In this document: positions 43,856 through 56,450 of the stretch, in pieces | Numbering within the stretch: position 1 is the stretch's first letter | How the letters are laid out: every line of letters starts with the position of its first letter | NCBI GenBank assembly: GCA_963693305.1 | Contig: OY855913.1 | Coordinates: 20,776,015-20,840,014, forward strand | Length of the DNA stretch: 64,000 nucleotides | Source: Meandrina meandrites | Taxonomy: Eukaryota; Cnidaria; Anthozoa; Scleractinia; Meandrinidae | Direction: 5' to 3' | Notes under the pieces: generated by a model | What the model was told of the DNA's origin: nothing | Database searches by the model: none | The model's input: only the letters and a program-made list of their open reading frames with translations | Position numbers and translations under genes: made by a program

Positions 43856-46800
43856 ATGAAGATTTTAATTATACTTTTGGCGCTAACAGGCAAGTTAATA
43901 TTGTAAAACCCTGCGCTTTTATTTGCTCGACGCCCCTTTCAGGTGGGTTCATTTTCGAGTAGGGCGTGGTGGGGGAGGGAGGGGGTTATTTCGGAAAGAC
44001 TGATTAGCGTTTCAAAATACTTTGGGTTTCTATTTGGATGGGATACTGTAGCCTGCGAATACAGCCGCCTCTCATCGCTCCCAGCCGGTTTGGCCGGAGC
44101 GATGAAAGGCGGCTGTATTCCCAGGATAGGGATACTGTGACTAAATTTTTTTGATGCAGCAAGGATACAATGTAAATCTCCCTAAACATAACGATATGGA
44201 GCCCCAAACAAGTCTACAGTCGCCCTGTGCATTCTACAGTGGTAGGGCTTGTTTAATAGTTTTTATAATTTTCTTTACAAGTGACAAACTAGCTTATATT
44301 TGGAAGGGGTTATTTTTAGAAAGATGCTTGGGTTTTTCCGAGGGTGGGGGATTTATAGTCGAAATTTTACAGTATTACTTATTACTGACATACCATTCAT
44401 TGAGTGACCATGACTTCGCAGATTTTATTTACAACCAACTTACTCCGGTTGTTAAAAACGATGCATACTAATGATCAGTAACAGCTGTCCCACACGTAGA
44501 TGGCCCCCATTTTCGAGGCTACTCTTTTCCATAATGCCGGTTGACGCACTGTGCGCCAATCATACAGCAAAATCTGCTCGGTGGTTCAGGGTCAGATTGA
44601 TATATATTTATGTATATCAGGTTTATATAGATTTATTCTATAATTTTATATATAATTCATATTATACTTTTTTTTCCAATAGCGGGTCAGTTTTATATGA
44701 GGATTAGGTTCCTCCCTGCTGACACCATTTTTCCATTTGAGAGTATTTCTTTTGCAAATAAAGTTGTTATAAATAAATATAAATTTATATAAATAAAACT
44801 ATTTCTCAATGCTGGTTTCCGCCATAATTCTTCACTACTTTCGCTATTTACTTTTTATCCAGAAACGCTATCGCAACGTTGCAAGGAAGGCTCAGTGATC
44901 AATGATGACCTTGGTCACCAGCGCGTTTGTCGTGGCGGGAAATGGAGTATTCCTTGTCGGGTGCGGCGGGAATGGAACGGAATGCTTCCAGGAGAAAGGT
45001 AGATATAGCCTATAGTAAATTTCCAATGTAAGCGCACCTTCCCTCTTCACCAGCTTAAGGTCAATACTGGCAAACACACTCCTCGTTAAATTGCGAAACA
45101 TTTTCGTTTCCTCACGCAGACCGTACCTCTCATAATCAACTCTCTCATAATTTCCTAAAATGCTCCTATCTCCCATCAAGCCTCTCATCCAAACTCGTCG
45201 AGTTGTCGAATTTTTCATTTTCCCCCTTAAATCTTAAGGACAGCAACAGGTGCAGTTCCCGTTTCGGCCTTCGACGCCATATTCGATTGCGTAATGCTTG
45301 ATAGCGGGTCGACAATGTTGCGCGAACTGTCGCAGTGCTTTGCCACGTCGAAACCATTGCGCGCAATGTAGCGACGCGTGTCTGGGACATGGCATGCTGT
45401 GCGTGCTTGGCATGCGTCTTCCAGCACATGGCACTGGTTACATGATTTTTTCCACTTATGATTAGTTCATAACGTTTGTTTTGCTTTAACAAAATGTTTA
45501 TTTCGTCAATACAAATTACATATTTTTGCAACGATTTTATGATGACCAAATTAAAAACCACCCATAGGGTGAAATAAATGTTTTTCTATTGGCTTGCGTC
45601 GTTTCGCGATAGTCCCGCACGCTCTTTTATCAGGCTTGATTTTCTTCATTCTCTTGTGTTCGATAAGAGCACAGGCGCACCACATTACAGTTCCCGTACG
45701 GTGTACTCTTTGGGGATAAAAATACCCTCCTCATTTTCACCAGGTACCGTTTCATCAACGTGTTGAAGGAGGCATCTAAGCGGCCAGATTACCAAAGCCT
45801 CGTCAGGATGCACACAAACCAGTTCGACAACATTCACAACAGCAGGCAGTTCCTAGGTTGGCACCGCTGGTACCTTCTGCAGATTGAAAACGTTCTGCGT
45901 AAAGTGGATCCAATTGTTACAGTGCCCTACTGGGACTGGAGTTTGTGGTCCGGTGCACCCTGGTTAGATCAGGTATTTCATGAGACAGTGCTACGGTTTG
46001 GACAATGTAAAAAAGATATTTTTACGGGTCCGGCTATAACAGCCTGGCCAAATGGAGGTTTCAATGGACTCTTTGCAGCTAACGATTACATGGTACAAAA
46101 AATACCTTGCTGATGAGCAAAGCAACGCGACAAAACAAAGAGTCAAGTTTAACGTTGCTTTGTTTTGAATGTCCCAGAGCAAAGCTTTCCCTCCAACATG
46201 GCGCATTTTGTTCCATATGACCGCCAGCTATATAGGACCCATTGCGTTCACATTGATCACCATGAAATTTGCCTTTAATTGGCCTTACTGTTGAAATGCC
46301 ACCACATAGATTGAGCCTGATTTTCACTCTAAATGCACCAATTCAAATGCCAATTTGTAACTCAAAATGTTTGATTTTGGACATTCTGTTGAAATGCCAC
46401 CACGTAGTTTAATCCTTATTCACACTCCAGATACATAACACAGTGCCAGTTTGAAACTCAAAATATACATTTCTGGTCTTTCTGCTAAAATGCCACCATG
46501 TTCATTAATCCTAACATTCATCCTAGATCCACAAAGAAAGTGCAACTTTGTAAGTCAAAATGTAAATTTTTGGACTTTCTGAAAAAATGCCACCACGTAG
46601 ATTAAGCCTAATTTTCACACTAGATGCACAAAAAGTGAAAGTTTAATTGGTAACTCAAAATGAACGCTTTTGACCTTTCTGGTAAGTGACGTGGCACCAC
46701 TCCAGATCCATAACACAGTGCAAGTTTGTAACTGAAAATGTACATTTTGGGCTTTTCTGGTGAAATACTTCCAGGTAGATTAAGCCTAACTTTCATCCTA

Positions 46801-48405
46801 AACCCACAAAAAAGTGAAAGTTTGTAAATCAAAATGTACATTCTTGGATTTTCTGATGAAATGCCACCACGTAGTTTAATCCTAAATTACACTCCAGATA
46901 CATAACACAGTACCAGTTTGTAACTCAAAATATACATTTCTGGCCTTTCTGGTGAAATGCCACCACGTAGATTTTGCGTAACGTCCACTCCAGCTCTACA
47001 GAAAAGTGCAAGTTTGTTACTCTAAATGTACATTTTGGGCCTTTGTGGTGAAATGTCACCACGTAGATTGAGCCTAACTTTCACTCTAGATCCACAAAAA
47101 AGTGCAACTATGTAACTCAAAATGTAGATCTTTGGACTTTCTGATGAAATGCCACCAGGCAGATTGGTTTCACTTGTACTGATTTCGCGAGCATGAAATC
47201 ATCACTTTCTCATTTCTCTAAGCTTCTTTTCACATCAAAACGTTCTCTGGCGAGAAAAAACCCTCGACATTCCAAAATCTTGTATGAACTGCCGTTAATA
47301 TATTATGCTTTGCCTCCAGATCATGAGCATGTGGAGCGGTGCACCATGGGGTTTTGGAAGTAACGGCGGTGGAAGAGACAGATGTGTGTATGACGGACCG
47401 TTTGGAAAAACTCAGTGGTCGTTAACCAACGGTGGATGCCTTAAGAGGAATTTTAATGGTAATCATTTCTGACTGATTAGAAGTTTTTCAAAGAAATTAA
47501 TCCAGCCACCTCACGTAGTCGTTACTGGTAAAGGTGCAGTGAGCTGCATATTCTGAATAAGGTCACAAAAATCTGACAGCAGTTTCGAAGAGGTGTTGGT
47601 ATAGAAGAATGTTGATTGGCAAGAACGATTGATGTAGTGTGTATTACTTCTAGGAGAACTACAAGTTTTGCACAATACTGCAAAAATGTTTTCAACCAAC
47701 GTGTTCGATAGGTTAATGTTTAGAGCTAATTTGTATTCAACAGGTAATCCTCCTGATTGCATAGCGGTTCACAAATGCCTTCGCATCTCCTCTCACAAGT
47801 TCGGCGACTTTGAGTTGACACTCCGTGACGCCTTACACAACACCATGCACTGCAGAATTGGCGGCAGAGGGGGAACCATGTGTAGCAGATTTTCGGCGAA
47901 TGCCCCAGAGTTCCTTCTGCACCACGCCTTTACCGATAAAATCTGGTCCGACTGGCAGAAAAAGGGGACCAGCTACAAGAACGCCTACGTCAAGGGAACC
48001 ATCTACCTGTATGGAATATCCCCCCGGCTCAGGCCTCAGAACTTGATGGATCTGTCCAAGCAGCCCGGTGGGGTTTGTGTGACGTATGAAGACCCTCCTC
48101 ATGAAAACTACAAGCTATGTCATGACCAACTGGCTAGTCTGACCATTGCAGAGATTAACGCTATTCCCAGGAAAAGGTTCACTCGGCTGAGTAATCTTGA
48201 GTTTGATTTGTTCATGGCGAAGAAGAAGGAAAAAGTCAGGGCAAACAGGGAAATGGAGAGTCTAGAACCCAAGAACGTCTTGTCCAAAAACGCGAAAATA
48301 AATTCGCAGGATAACCAATTGGGATTCAAAGTGGAAGATGTCAAAGAAGTGGTCGAAAGGAAGAAGAAGAAGAGAGGAGAAGTATTCAGCAACAAAGAGT
48401 TTTAA
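43856..48405 (+). CDS. Secreted tyrosinase (type-3 copper protein), five exons
   Basis: Exons 43856-43889, 44863-44998, 45744-45972, 47320-47458 and 47744-48405 join in phase to 1200 nt, 399 residues. A signal peptide (MKILIILLAL...) is followed by a Cys-containing N-terminal segment. Copper site A is His80, His88 and His97 (NIHNSRQFLGWHRWYLLQIE), then VPYWDWS. Site B is His211, His215 (ALHNTMHCRIGG) and His240 (FLLHHAFTDKIW). All six ligands are present, so o-phenol oxidation is expected. About 55 Lys/Glu-rich residues at the C-terminus (KKKK near the end) and no membrane helix suggest a secreted, possibly matrix-bound enzyme; related tyrosinases occur in mollusc shell and have been discussed for coral skeleton. 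Exon 1 ends ACAG before GCAAGT, a GC-AG intron. A pyrimidine tract and AG at 43846-43847 directly precede GAGAGAAG-ATG, so a 5' UTR intron or trans-splice site is likely. Confidence 0.93.
44050..44128. repeat. Hairpin repeat in tyrosinase intron 1
   Basis: GAATACAGCCGCCTCTCATCG and CGATGAAAGGCGGCTGTATTC form an almost perfect stem with a CCAGCCGGTTTGGCC centre. The word CCGCCTCTCATCGCTC recurs at about 53021, indicating a dispersed family. Confidence 0.75.
46260..47165. repeat. Intronic minisatellite, ~96-bp unit, about ten copies
   Basis: GAAATGCCACCACGTAG and variants recur at about 46293, 46391, 46487, 46581, 46762, 46857, 46952, 47049 and 47144. Between them lie TAACTCAAAATGTACATTT and CACTCTAGATCCACAAAAAAG variants. 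It fills most of tyrosinase intron 3 (45973-47319). Units differ by substitutions and small indels, so the array is not recent. Confidence 0.9.
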
Positions 48406-48519
48406 TCAACGACATCACAAGAACTGCAGTGACAAAGAGCAACTGTAGTAACAAGAACGTCCTTAAAAACGGTTAAAAACTGATTGTCCAGGTGTTGTCC
48501 AACATAATCACGTGGTTCC

Positions 48520-48788
48520 TTTGGTTTTCTGTTTTCCGAGCGTTGTGATTGGTTCAAAAGAAGTCGTGCACTGTGCTCTAATCAATCAGAACACGCTGTG
48601 TTTCAACCAATCAGGAGCAACCCCAAAACGACCGCAACTTGGATGGCGCTAGTTTTCCCGCACTCGGAACATATTGCATTTTCGTTTCGAGTTCTCATTG
48701 GCTCATCTCGTTCTCATTGTATTGCCATTGGCCAGAATGGATTACTGCGCTTTTGGTGTTTCGACAGTCATTTGAAAAACGCTCAACA
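48520..48788. mobile_element. CCAAT-rich MITE relative in tyrosinase 3' region
   Basis: It shares order and wording with 16403-16683: several ATTGG/CCAAT words, GGCCAGAATGGATTACTGCGCTT, TTTCGACAGTCATTTGAAAAACGCTC at the right end. The left terminus is not clear. It lies between the tyrosinase stop codon and the AATAAA at 48890, so it may be transcribed in the 3' UTR. Confidence 0.6.
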
Positions 48789-48889
48789 AGAAGTTCAGTT
48801 AAGTTGCACGTTTATTTAACCCAAAGCAAGTTTTGAGTACCTACTTCTGGTTAAAAGTATCTTTCTTTGTAACTACATGCAAATTTACA

Positions 48890-48895
48890 AATAAA
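48890..48895 (+). terminator. Poly(A) signal, tyrosinase
   Basis: AATAAATAAAG is the first good signal after the stop at 48405, followed by a GTTGTTGTTG-rich stretch as expected downstream of a cleavage site. Confidence 0.55.
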
Positions 48896-50223
48896 TAAAG
48901 GTTGTTGTTGTCGTTGATGTTGCTGCCAAACTTTGTGAACAAACCGTCTTTTCAATTTCAATCAAAACATGTCCTCCAACCTAATCTGTGGTTTTACCTT
49001 TTCAATCTAGAGAGACGAGAAGGCAGAAACTGACTCATGTAACTTATTTCTATGAATTCTTGTGTCGAAGGGCAGAATTTCTACACAAACTTTTTTAAGA
49101 AAATAAAGGCGTGCTATGTCCGCCAATTTTATTACTATTTTCCTTTTTCGTTGTCATTGTAACAGACGCAATAATGGTCTTGTAACTGAAATTGCACCAT
49201 TTTTAATGTTACTGAAATAATACATTGTATTTTACTGTTTTCATATTTTGTTTTGTCTTGTGGATAACTGACATAATTCAGAGCGATCTTTCTGTAGATC
49301 TTGTCACGTGATTGTTACCACTCTAACAGAGAAACCTTCAAAGGTGGGTTCGCGGGGGAATCAAAAGTTTTATCTTCTTTTTGATTGGAAATCCTAATTG
49401 TTATGCTTCCTAACACACCAAACAACGTAATGCATTATAAAACAAAGAGAAACACATTTTGCATTCAATCGGGTATCACTGCAAACACGTTTGTTTTATC
49501 TGATTTTGGTGCTTTTGTTCTTTCAATAGTTCTTATTGTTTTTGTTTTTCAGTTCTTGTTCTCAGTCTTCATGTAGCTAGTTATTCTCTTATTTTTTCCT
49601 GTCCTTTCCCTTGTTAGACCTTGTTTGCTTCTCTTCTTCTTCCTTGTTTTAGTCTTCTTCCTGTTTTCTTGCTTATTTCAATCTACATCGTGTCCTTCTT
49701 GTTCTTGTTTCTCTAGTTATTGCTCTTCCTCTTGTCCTAGCTGTTTGTTTTCCTATCAAATTTTACTACGCGAAATCCTTGCACTCAATGAGGAGTAAAT
49801 ATTTCAGTATGACCCTTGTTTGTGATTGGTTCATACAGAGAGCGGACAGTAACACCTTTTTTGCCAAGTATTCATTGAAAGCTCTTCGCCACTTTCCACT
49901 TTTTATGAAGTTTTATGCTAAAAAGTAATGGTAAATTTTCTTGAGAAATTCGAAAGCTTTTGTACATTTGACATTTTTAATACGTTTAAAAGTTGCGCTT
50001 TACAGCTAGAAGCTAAAAAGCAAGCATATTTTGTATTTATTTGTTATATTTATATTGAATTTCTCTGCACTGTTAAAACTATCCATTTGAACACAATAAA
50101 ACCGCCATTTCTTAAAAGAATTAGCTAAATTAGAATGAAAGTTAACCCCCTGTGCTTAGATGTATTCAGGAGAACGAAGAGAGCTGGTGCGGGAGGAAAT
50201 TGTTTCGCGCCTTTTTGTATCTT

Positions 50224-50318
50224 CGTCCCCATAGCCATTCTCGTCTCCTTAGCCCGTGGGGCCTTGGTACGAGCCAAGGCCCCGCGGGCAAAAAACCCCG
50301 AATGGCTCTGGGGATGAG
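50224..50318. repeat. Hairpin repeat, ~95 bp
   Basis: TCCCCATAGCCATTC...AGCCCGTGGGGCCTTGG is an inverted repeat of CCAAGGCCCCGCGGGC...GAATGGCTCTGGGGA with a TACGAG centre. Non-coding. Confidence 0.75.
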
Positions 50319-50611
50319 AGTGACCGACGGTGGCCTCTTCCCCTCCCTCCTTCCTGCCTGTTAGCCTCGCCCCTACTCCCTTGGCCTACTTCTTGCTTTG
50401 TCCCAAGTTTCCTCGCCACTTTTGGTTTAACTTTCAGGGATCTCTCGCCAAGAAACGCATCGTCCAAGTTATATATTTCGGTACAGTTTCATGCCAAATG
50501 AACTGAAACTACGAGAAAGTGTTACTAAGACCCGAGATCTTTCATTCGTTATATTTTGAGGGCTACCAATCAGTCAACAAGCATTCCAACGAAAACCTAC
50601 TGCAGTCAGAT

Positions 50612-53600
50612 ATGGAAACGAGAACGGCTCTCTCGGCCAAGGTAAGTCCAGAATGTAAGTTAGGTTATATTGTAGGTGCAATCTGTGTTTGGACACTTTG
50701 GATGTCGCTTTCTTGGCCGATTTTCCCTTTCGCGCGACTTTGGCTAATGTACACGTCATCACTGTGGGATCCCGCGACACGCGCGGACGTCGCTCGCGAA
50801 TACCCACTCCTCACGCTCCACGCTAGCTTTCACTCTTCCAGTCACAATTTTTTTGAAAAAAAAAAGAGATTAAAAGCAAAAAGTAGCAGTGAACGGCATA
50901 AACCAAGTCGTATGATTGCCAGTGGTTGTGTACTGGTTTTGTTTTCAACTGATTTCTCTTACTCGCGAATTTCGCGAGTGGCTTTAGCTTGGATATGATC
51001 GCAAAAATTAATACGGTGAAAGTTTATGCTGAGAAAGAAACGTTAATATTGGTAGTTTGCCACAACATAACACACAAGTTTGAGGATATCTTTATCATTT
51101 TTTGTTTAGTGCAATGTAAAATTGTGAAAGTATAAATATATACTTTTGTTTTACACGTCAGCTTTCAATCGCTTTGCTAATATACAGGAATCTCTCCAGG
51201 AACTTTTTTTTGTGTGTCTTGTAAGAATTACTTTTTGGTCCATATTTTGGCAAAAATGTTTCCTCCACGTTTTTTAACCGCTCCACTTTGCAAAGTTTGC
51301 GCGAAAATTAAAGTCGTTAGGGTATAAAAATAGTTTGAATCACAAGTCTACTGAAAATATGTTCAAACGCTTTTATTCAAAGACGAAGAGAAAATTTCGT
51401 GTTTCGCTCCCTTAGTTGTACTTTATACCCTTTATTAAATAAATGAAACGAAAAAGATAACTATGGCGGCAAGACGTTAGTGGCAGGGAAGGAAGAACCT
51501 TCGCGATCCGTTTTACATTCTCTCGAACTGAACTGCAGCGGGATCGGAAGCGACTAAGATGCGCAGAGGTCGAAGTTTTTGCAGTCAGTCGTTTGTCTGT
51601 CTGTAAAACAACAAGAATGACGAAGATAGAGTGCATAGCTATCACAAGTTGAATTTTTTCAAGTCTGGATGCTTTAGCGAGTTATTGAAGCGCTGAGCAA
51701 ATTTTTAGCTAGTACTGAAATAAAAACTCGACCTTCTCGTGGCTCTCTATTTAACCTAACTTCTACAGAAAATCGAAAGGAGTTTCTCTGTAAAAATAGC
51801 CAGATCAGGTGATTGACTTCCAAAACAATTAGTTGGATTCAGTTCGGATTTACAAAACCAACAACTTAGTTGTGCATTTGACGTTCCGGAAAACCATAGC
51901 TTGTATTTGGAGAAACCAGACATCTTCTCAGTCGTACGACAGGGGCGAAAACTTTCTCGAAAGCGCCAAGGTTGAAATAATATATATTTTTGTGAAAATG
52001 CTAGTAACAACTCAGACTAAGTCCAAAACATCACGGCAGCGGACATTAGAGAGGTTAAGCATGACGTTTACGGCAAACGGCAAAAGGCAAACGGCAAAAA
52101 TCGAACTTTTGGTGTCTGATTTTAGCCGTTTGTACAATTTAGGGAAATTGTTTGCATTTACTGTGATTAAGGGATTTTTTTCCTATTTTTCGACTGGCTT
52201 TATTTAAGTGCTAAAGAAAAAGTGAGCAAAATCAGAATTATTTTTGCCGTTTGCCGTTTGCCGTAAACGTCATGCTTAACCTCTCTACTATTGTCAACAG
52301 TGTTTCAGTTGATCGCTGTCGAAGTAATATTTTACATGTAATTAAAAAAGAACTCCAACTAGGTTTTCAGTTGCAAAGAAATCAAGTTTTATCGTAACGC
52401 TGTTTGGCGAAAGTTCGACTCCGGCAACTCGGCCGAACAGATAGCTTACCGTGTTGGCTAGGAGACACAGGTATCCATTAATGAGAAAAAAACTGAATAA
52501 TGACACGTAACAAGATCAATAATTTAAGATTAATTTATCATACTGATTTGTGGAAAGTTTGAAGAAAGTTCGGCGGCCTTAAACTTGAAAATGCGACGAA
52601 GGAAAATTCTGAACGAAACTGAAGTCACAGAAGACAAGCCAGGAATCGGCATCATCGGCAATGGGAAATGAACACGCAACGGAAAACAAACAAAAATTAT
52701 TACATTGTCACGGTAAAGGAGTAGCAAATTAATAAGCAAAACAGACTTACAAGGCTTGCTGTCTGTCTTGAATGTGTTAGCTTTCTAATTAATGTAGGAT
52801 AGGATTTTAACTCAATTGCGGTTCTCTTTATAGAAACTAGAATCGACTGATCAAGGAGGTCAAGGAGGGATTCGGAATGGAGCTTGAAACGCGAAACAAG
52901 TATTAGAGATAGCGGTAAGGTGGAACGCACTACGGGACAGTACCTAACGTACTACAAACTAATGATGGAAAGACATAGCCGAGCCAGCGTAGCCATACAG
53001 CCTGACCGTCTCTGACCGCCTCTCATCGCTCTCGTCCGTTTTGCAAGCAGCTAGAAAGAGGTTCCAGAAAAATCGTGAGCCTCATTGTTCTTCCTGGTTC
53101 CGAGGTTTCGATTAGAAAGACGAGGTAAAATCTTCATTCTGAACGTGACTGAGTTATCAATAAAGCGAAGACGCGAAAGGGAGGAAGAAGAAAACCGAGA
53201 CACAGAGAAAGTTGGGATTCTTAAAGAAAAAATGAACCATAAATAAGAATGTCACACTGAATTGAGGCCTCGTTCGACTGATTTAATTACTCTCACTGAA
53301 GGACTCCGAATGCTTAGTTTGGCTGCAAACACGACTCTCAGGGAACAAGACGAGTTTTGCTTTTATTTTATCGAGTTTGATTTGTTCATACCTAACAGCC
53401 GAGGGCCCCGAGGAGCTAAAGCAGAAGATGCAGGCAAAGATGAGGGCTTCGGAAACGGCGAAACACTGAAGATATTAAAGGTAAGACAAAAAATAGCATA
53501 CTAATACGGAGTACGTTCTTGAATATAGCTAGATTTATTACCCGACCGGAAAACTAAGAATAATGTATCTAACAATCAAATATAAAATGAGGGCGAGAGT

Positions 53601-55156
53601 TGCAAGATGAGGGTTGGACAAGAGCTTTATTTTTATCAATAAACGCGTGGACGTGGACTCACGCAACAATTTTGGCGAGTTCAACGGCAAATTTTAATTT
53701 ACTGATGAGAGCACACGTGAGTTGATGAGTGGGACACGAGAGTTCGGGTCAAACGAAAAAAAAAATAAAGAAGAGTTTGCCGCTAAGAACTGCTTAAGAC
53801 GTTCCAAAACTATTTTGATGAAAAGCCGGCGCGAAATAGACTCGCGAACAAAGAAATTAAACGAGTAAGGAAGTACGTGAGCGGGCCAGAATAATTTCTC
53901 CGTTGCAATTTGTTGCTTGACACGAGCGCCTTTTCCTTGTTTACAATCCCAAAGACCAAAACGTTATTTCGATTCGCCCAAGGCAAATTATTTGGGATAA
54001 ACCTGTCTAGAACTGGAATAGCACAATTTCGTGTCAGATAGAGCCAACGACGACAGGAAGACCTTCAAAGTTCGGCGTAAAATCGACAAAGAAAATCTTC
54101 GAGATTTCCCAAATAATAAGAAAAAAATCATTTGAGTACGAAATATTTAAGCAGTCCAAAAAATGAGTCGCAGTGTCATTTTGTTTATTCGTTTCGAAAG
54201 TTGGCTATCACAGCCTCTTTCTTCCTTATAGATATTCCGTAGTGAAACATTTTAGTCACTTCCACTCTAAGGTTAATGACAACGGCGCAAATTCGTTACC
54301 CTTAATTTTATGTTATTGCAACTTTTGTGGGAAATTTATGTTTAATTGTTGCACAGAAGAACGAAAAAAATAGTAGTTGAGTTTGTCTTGAGTTTGCTTG
54401 ATTTTCCGACACTGTAACTGTCGTATTACACAACAAAATGATTATTTTTGGTCTGTTTTAAAACAAATATTACCTTAGAATTAATTAAGCTAACAGTCAC
54501 TCTAGTCATTATGCAATGAGGCTTACATCAATTCTCTGTTTACAAAACGATGTTTCGACAAACTACAGTTGCAATTTTTTTAGTTGAGTTTTCGTCTTCG
54601 AGTTTGTTTTAAGTGAATGTAAAGCTTTGTTTCTTTTTGTCAAAAATAAATGAGTGAATATACGTTCAGTTAAGGAGAAAAAACAAACAAATATGCGGTC
54701 ACATTCTTTCACGCAATGCTGTCGATACTGTCATATGCAGTGACACGCTATATATTTCTTACATCCAAACGCCCGCATTCTTGAAACTTTTTTTATTATT
54801 TTCTCGATTATTGTAATTTTACGAACTAATTGAAATCAAAGCAGCTCAACTCAACCTTACAGGTTTCCAATTCTCGCCTACAAATTCGACGCGAGAAGTG
54901 AAAGACCGGCCCGATCGAAACGACACTAGTTTTAGTGTAAGTTCGTTTGACTGAAATTCTCTAATTTTAACAAACTATATCTCTTGAAAGGGTAACCGTC
55001 AGAAGTAAACATAGCAAAGACGGACCCTTTTCTGCAGTTGCTGAATGAAATGTATTTTCCCAGTATGACGGAAAGTTGTTATACATTGTCTCATCTTTTG
55101 TTTAGATCCCTCCCTCAAAAAATCGGAGATCGTTTTCTCACAAGTCATCGGAATGA
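50612..55156 (+). other. Possible spliced transcript (exon-like segments)
   Basis: Several segments have good splice signals. ATGGAAACGAGAACG...GCCAAG precedes GTAAGT (50612-50641). CTAACAG precedes 53399-53480, which ends before GTAAGA. CTTACAG precedes 54863-54936, which ends before GTAAGT. TTGTTTAG precedes 55106, which reads IPPSKNRRSFSHKSSE and TGA (55154-55156), with AATAAA at 55158. The last two join in phase, but no frame runs through all four (the second has a stop in the required frame). It could be a non-coding RNA, a gene with unseen exons, or chance. Confidence 0.2.
52049..52285. mobile_element. 237-bp MITE with TA target site and ACGGCAAA repeats
   Basis: The ends GAGAGGTTAAGCATGACG and CGTCATGCTTAACCTCTC are perfect inverted repeats flanked by TA (52047-52048, 52286-52287). 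Next inside each end is a short tandem array of CGGCAAA (left, three units) or TTTGCCG (right, three units). Non-coding. Confidence 0.9.
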
Positions 55157-56167
55157 GAATAAATTGTGGATTTTTCGCGTCAGTTCCGCTGTGAGACTCA
55201 ATCTACTAAACAAAAAGTTTAAAGTTGTGTTCCAAGTGTGAGAAAAAGAGCAAATTTTTCAATATTTGTTCTCTGTTTGTGCCCTGTCTGTGTTTTAGTT
55301 CTTCACAATAGCTGTTTGCACAAGAAGTCGAAACATGTTTTTTCTTTAATAACAGGCCGAGGTGATCGCGATGTTCGGAAGTAACGTTTCTTTCTCGGGT
55401 GTTGATAAAAAATAAAGCATTTCTCAAAAAATTCCATCGGCGTGTGACTTTTTTCTTCAATTGTAACACCGCATAAAGGAAACGAATCACAGGAAAAGCA
55501 TGCTCCACACTTTCATGTCTTACGAATTTAAAGTCTCAAACTTCAACGGAACTGTTTTCATTAGCGACAGCGAAGAATTTTACCAACAATGTAAAACAAA
55601 TAGTTAAATACAGATATGTTTAGTACTTTAACCCAGTTAATTTCTTATTCAAAAAGAGACACTAGCTGTCAAGAAATTACGCATATTAAACGTTATTTTT
55701 TTTTTTTCAAAAAGAGCATTTTTCACCCTGTGCATTTCAAACTCTTCTGGAAGCTTAAGAAATGTATTTTTTCTCAAGTGCTCGATAGCTATGAAGTTAC
55801 GAATATGTATTATGAAAATTTTCTATGTATGTTACTGACCGAACATAAAAAATGTCTCCGATTTATTTGTAAAATCATGATTTGAACTATTTTTGCCCAA
55901 ATTGACTGACTTGCTGTCAACACTGACACTGGCCGCTAGCAAGTCGCGAGCATCTCGGCTGAATAAATATAAGTGAGAGTCATGCAAATAAATGAAATAA
56001 AGATCTTTACTGCTCTTTATCAATTGATTAACTATCTACATTTATAGTTATCTGCAGTTTAAATATTGGAAATAGTGGAATTAAGCTTTAAGACAAGGGC
56101 TCGTTTTATTTCATGTTTATAAAACAGGAGAACAAGGAATCTCTCTAGTGACTGTGGTCGTCATCAC

Positions 56168-56212
56168 CCCCCCCCCCCCCCCCCCACCAAAAAAAAAAAA
56201 GAAAAAAAAAGA
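56168..56212. repeat. Poly-C followed by poly-A tract
   Basis: About 19 C, then ACC, then A runs broken by single G. Low-complexity, length-unstable. Confidence 0.85.
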
Positions 56213-56450
56213 AAATCACCCCTGCTCTTTTAACATATCATTCCTCTGACAGCTCAATAATTCAGTTTACACTAGTGTACAGCGCGAAACATGTTCGCGA
56301 GCTCAAAACCTGTTTCACTTCAAGCGTATTTACAATGAATTGTCTTGAAAGAAATGTTACACATCTCTTGTGGTCAGTTGCTAACCAACCTTCAAAACGT
56401 ACAGACCTCTAACAAGAACATAAACCTCGTTTTAAATACCAGATTCGAAC

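Larger units (their letters stand above)
48900..56450. other. Long interval with no secure gene
   Basis: It holds a hairpin repeat (50224-50318), a 237-bp MITE (52049-52285), a few exon-like segments (about 50612-55156, reported separately at low confidence) and a poly-C/poly-A tract (56168-56212). A TC-rich stretch lies at 49610-49750. Most of the rest is AT-rich and unassigned. Confidence 0.6.

Noticed and set aside
45990..46113. Read-through of tyrosinase exon 3 to a stop at 46111-46113
   Set aside because: It would end the protein before copper site B; splicing at 45972 into 47320 keeps phase and restores the tyrosinase domain.
46260..47165. CRISPR-like array
   Set aside because: Units of ~96 bp repeat head to tail with no distinct spacers; an intronic minisatellite in a eukaryotic gene.
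50519..50998. 159-codon plus-strand frame
   Set aside because: Composition is irregular, no family is recognised, and a strong splice donor (GTAAGT at 50642) interrupts it; more likely an exon end followed by intron.
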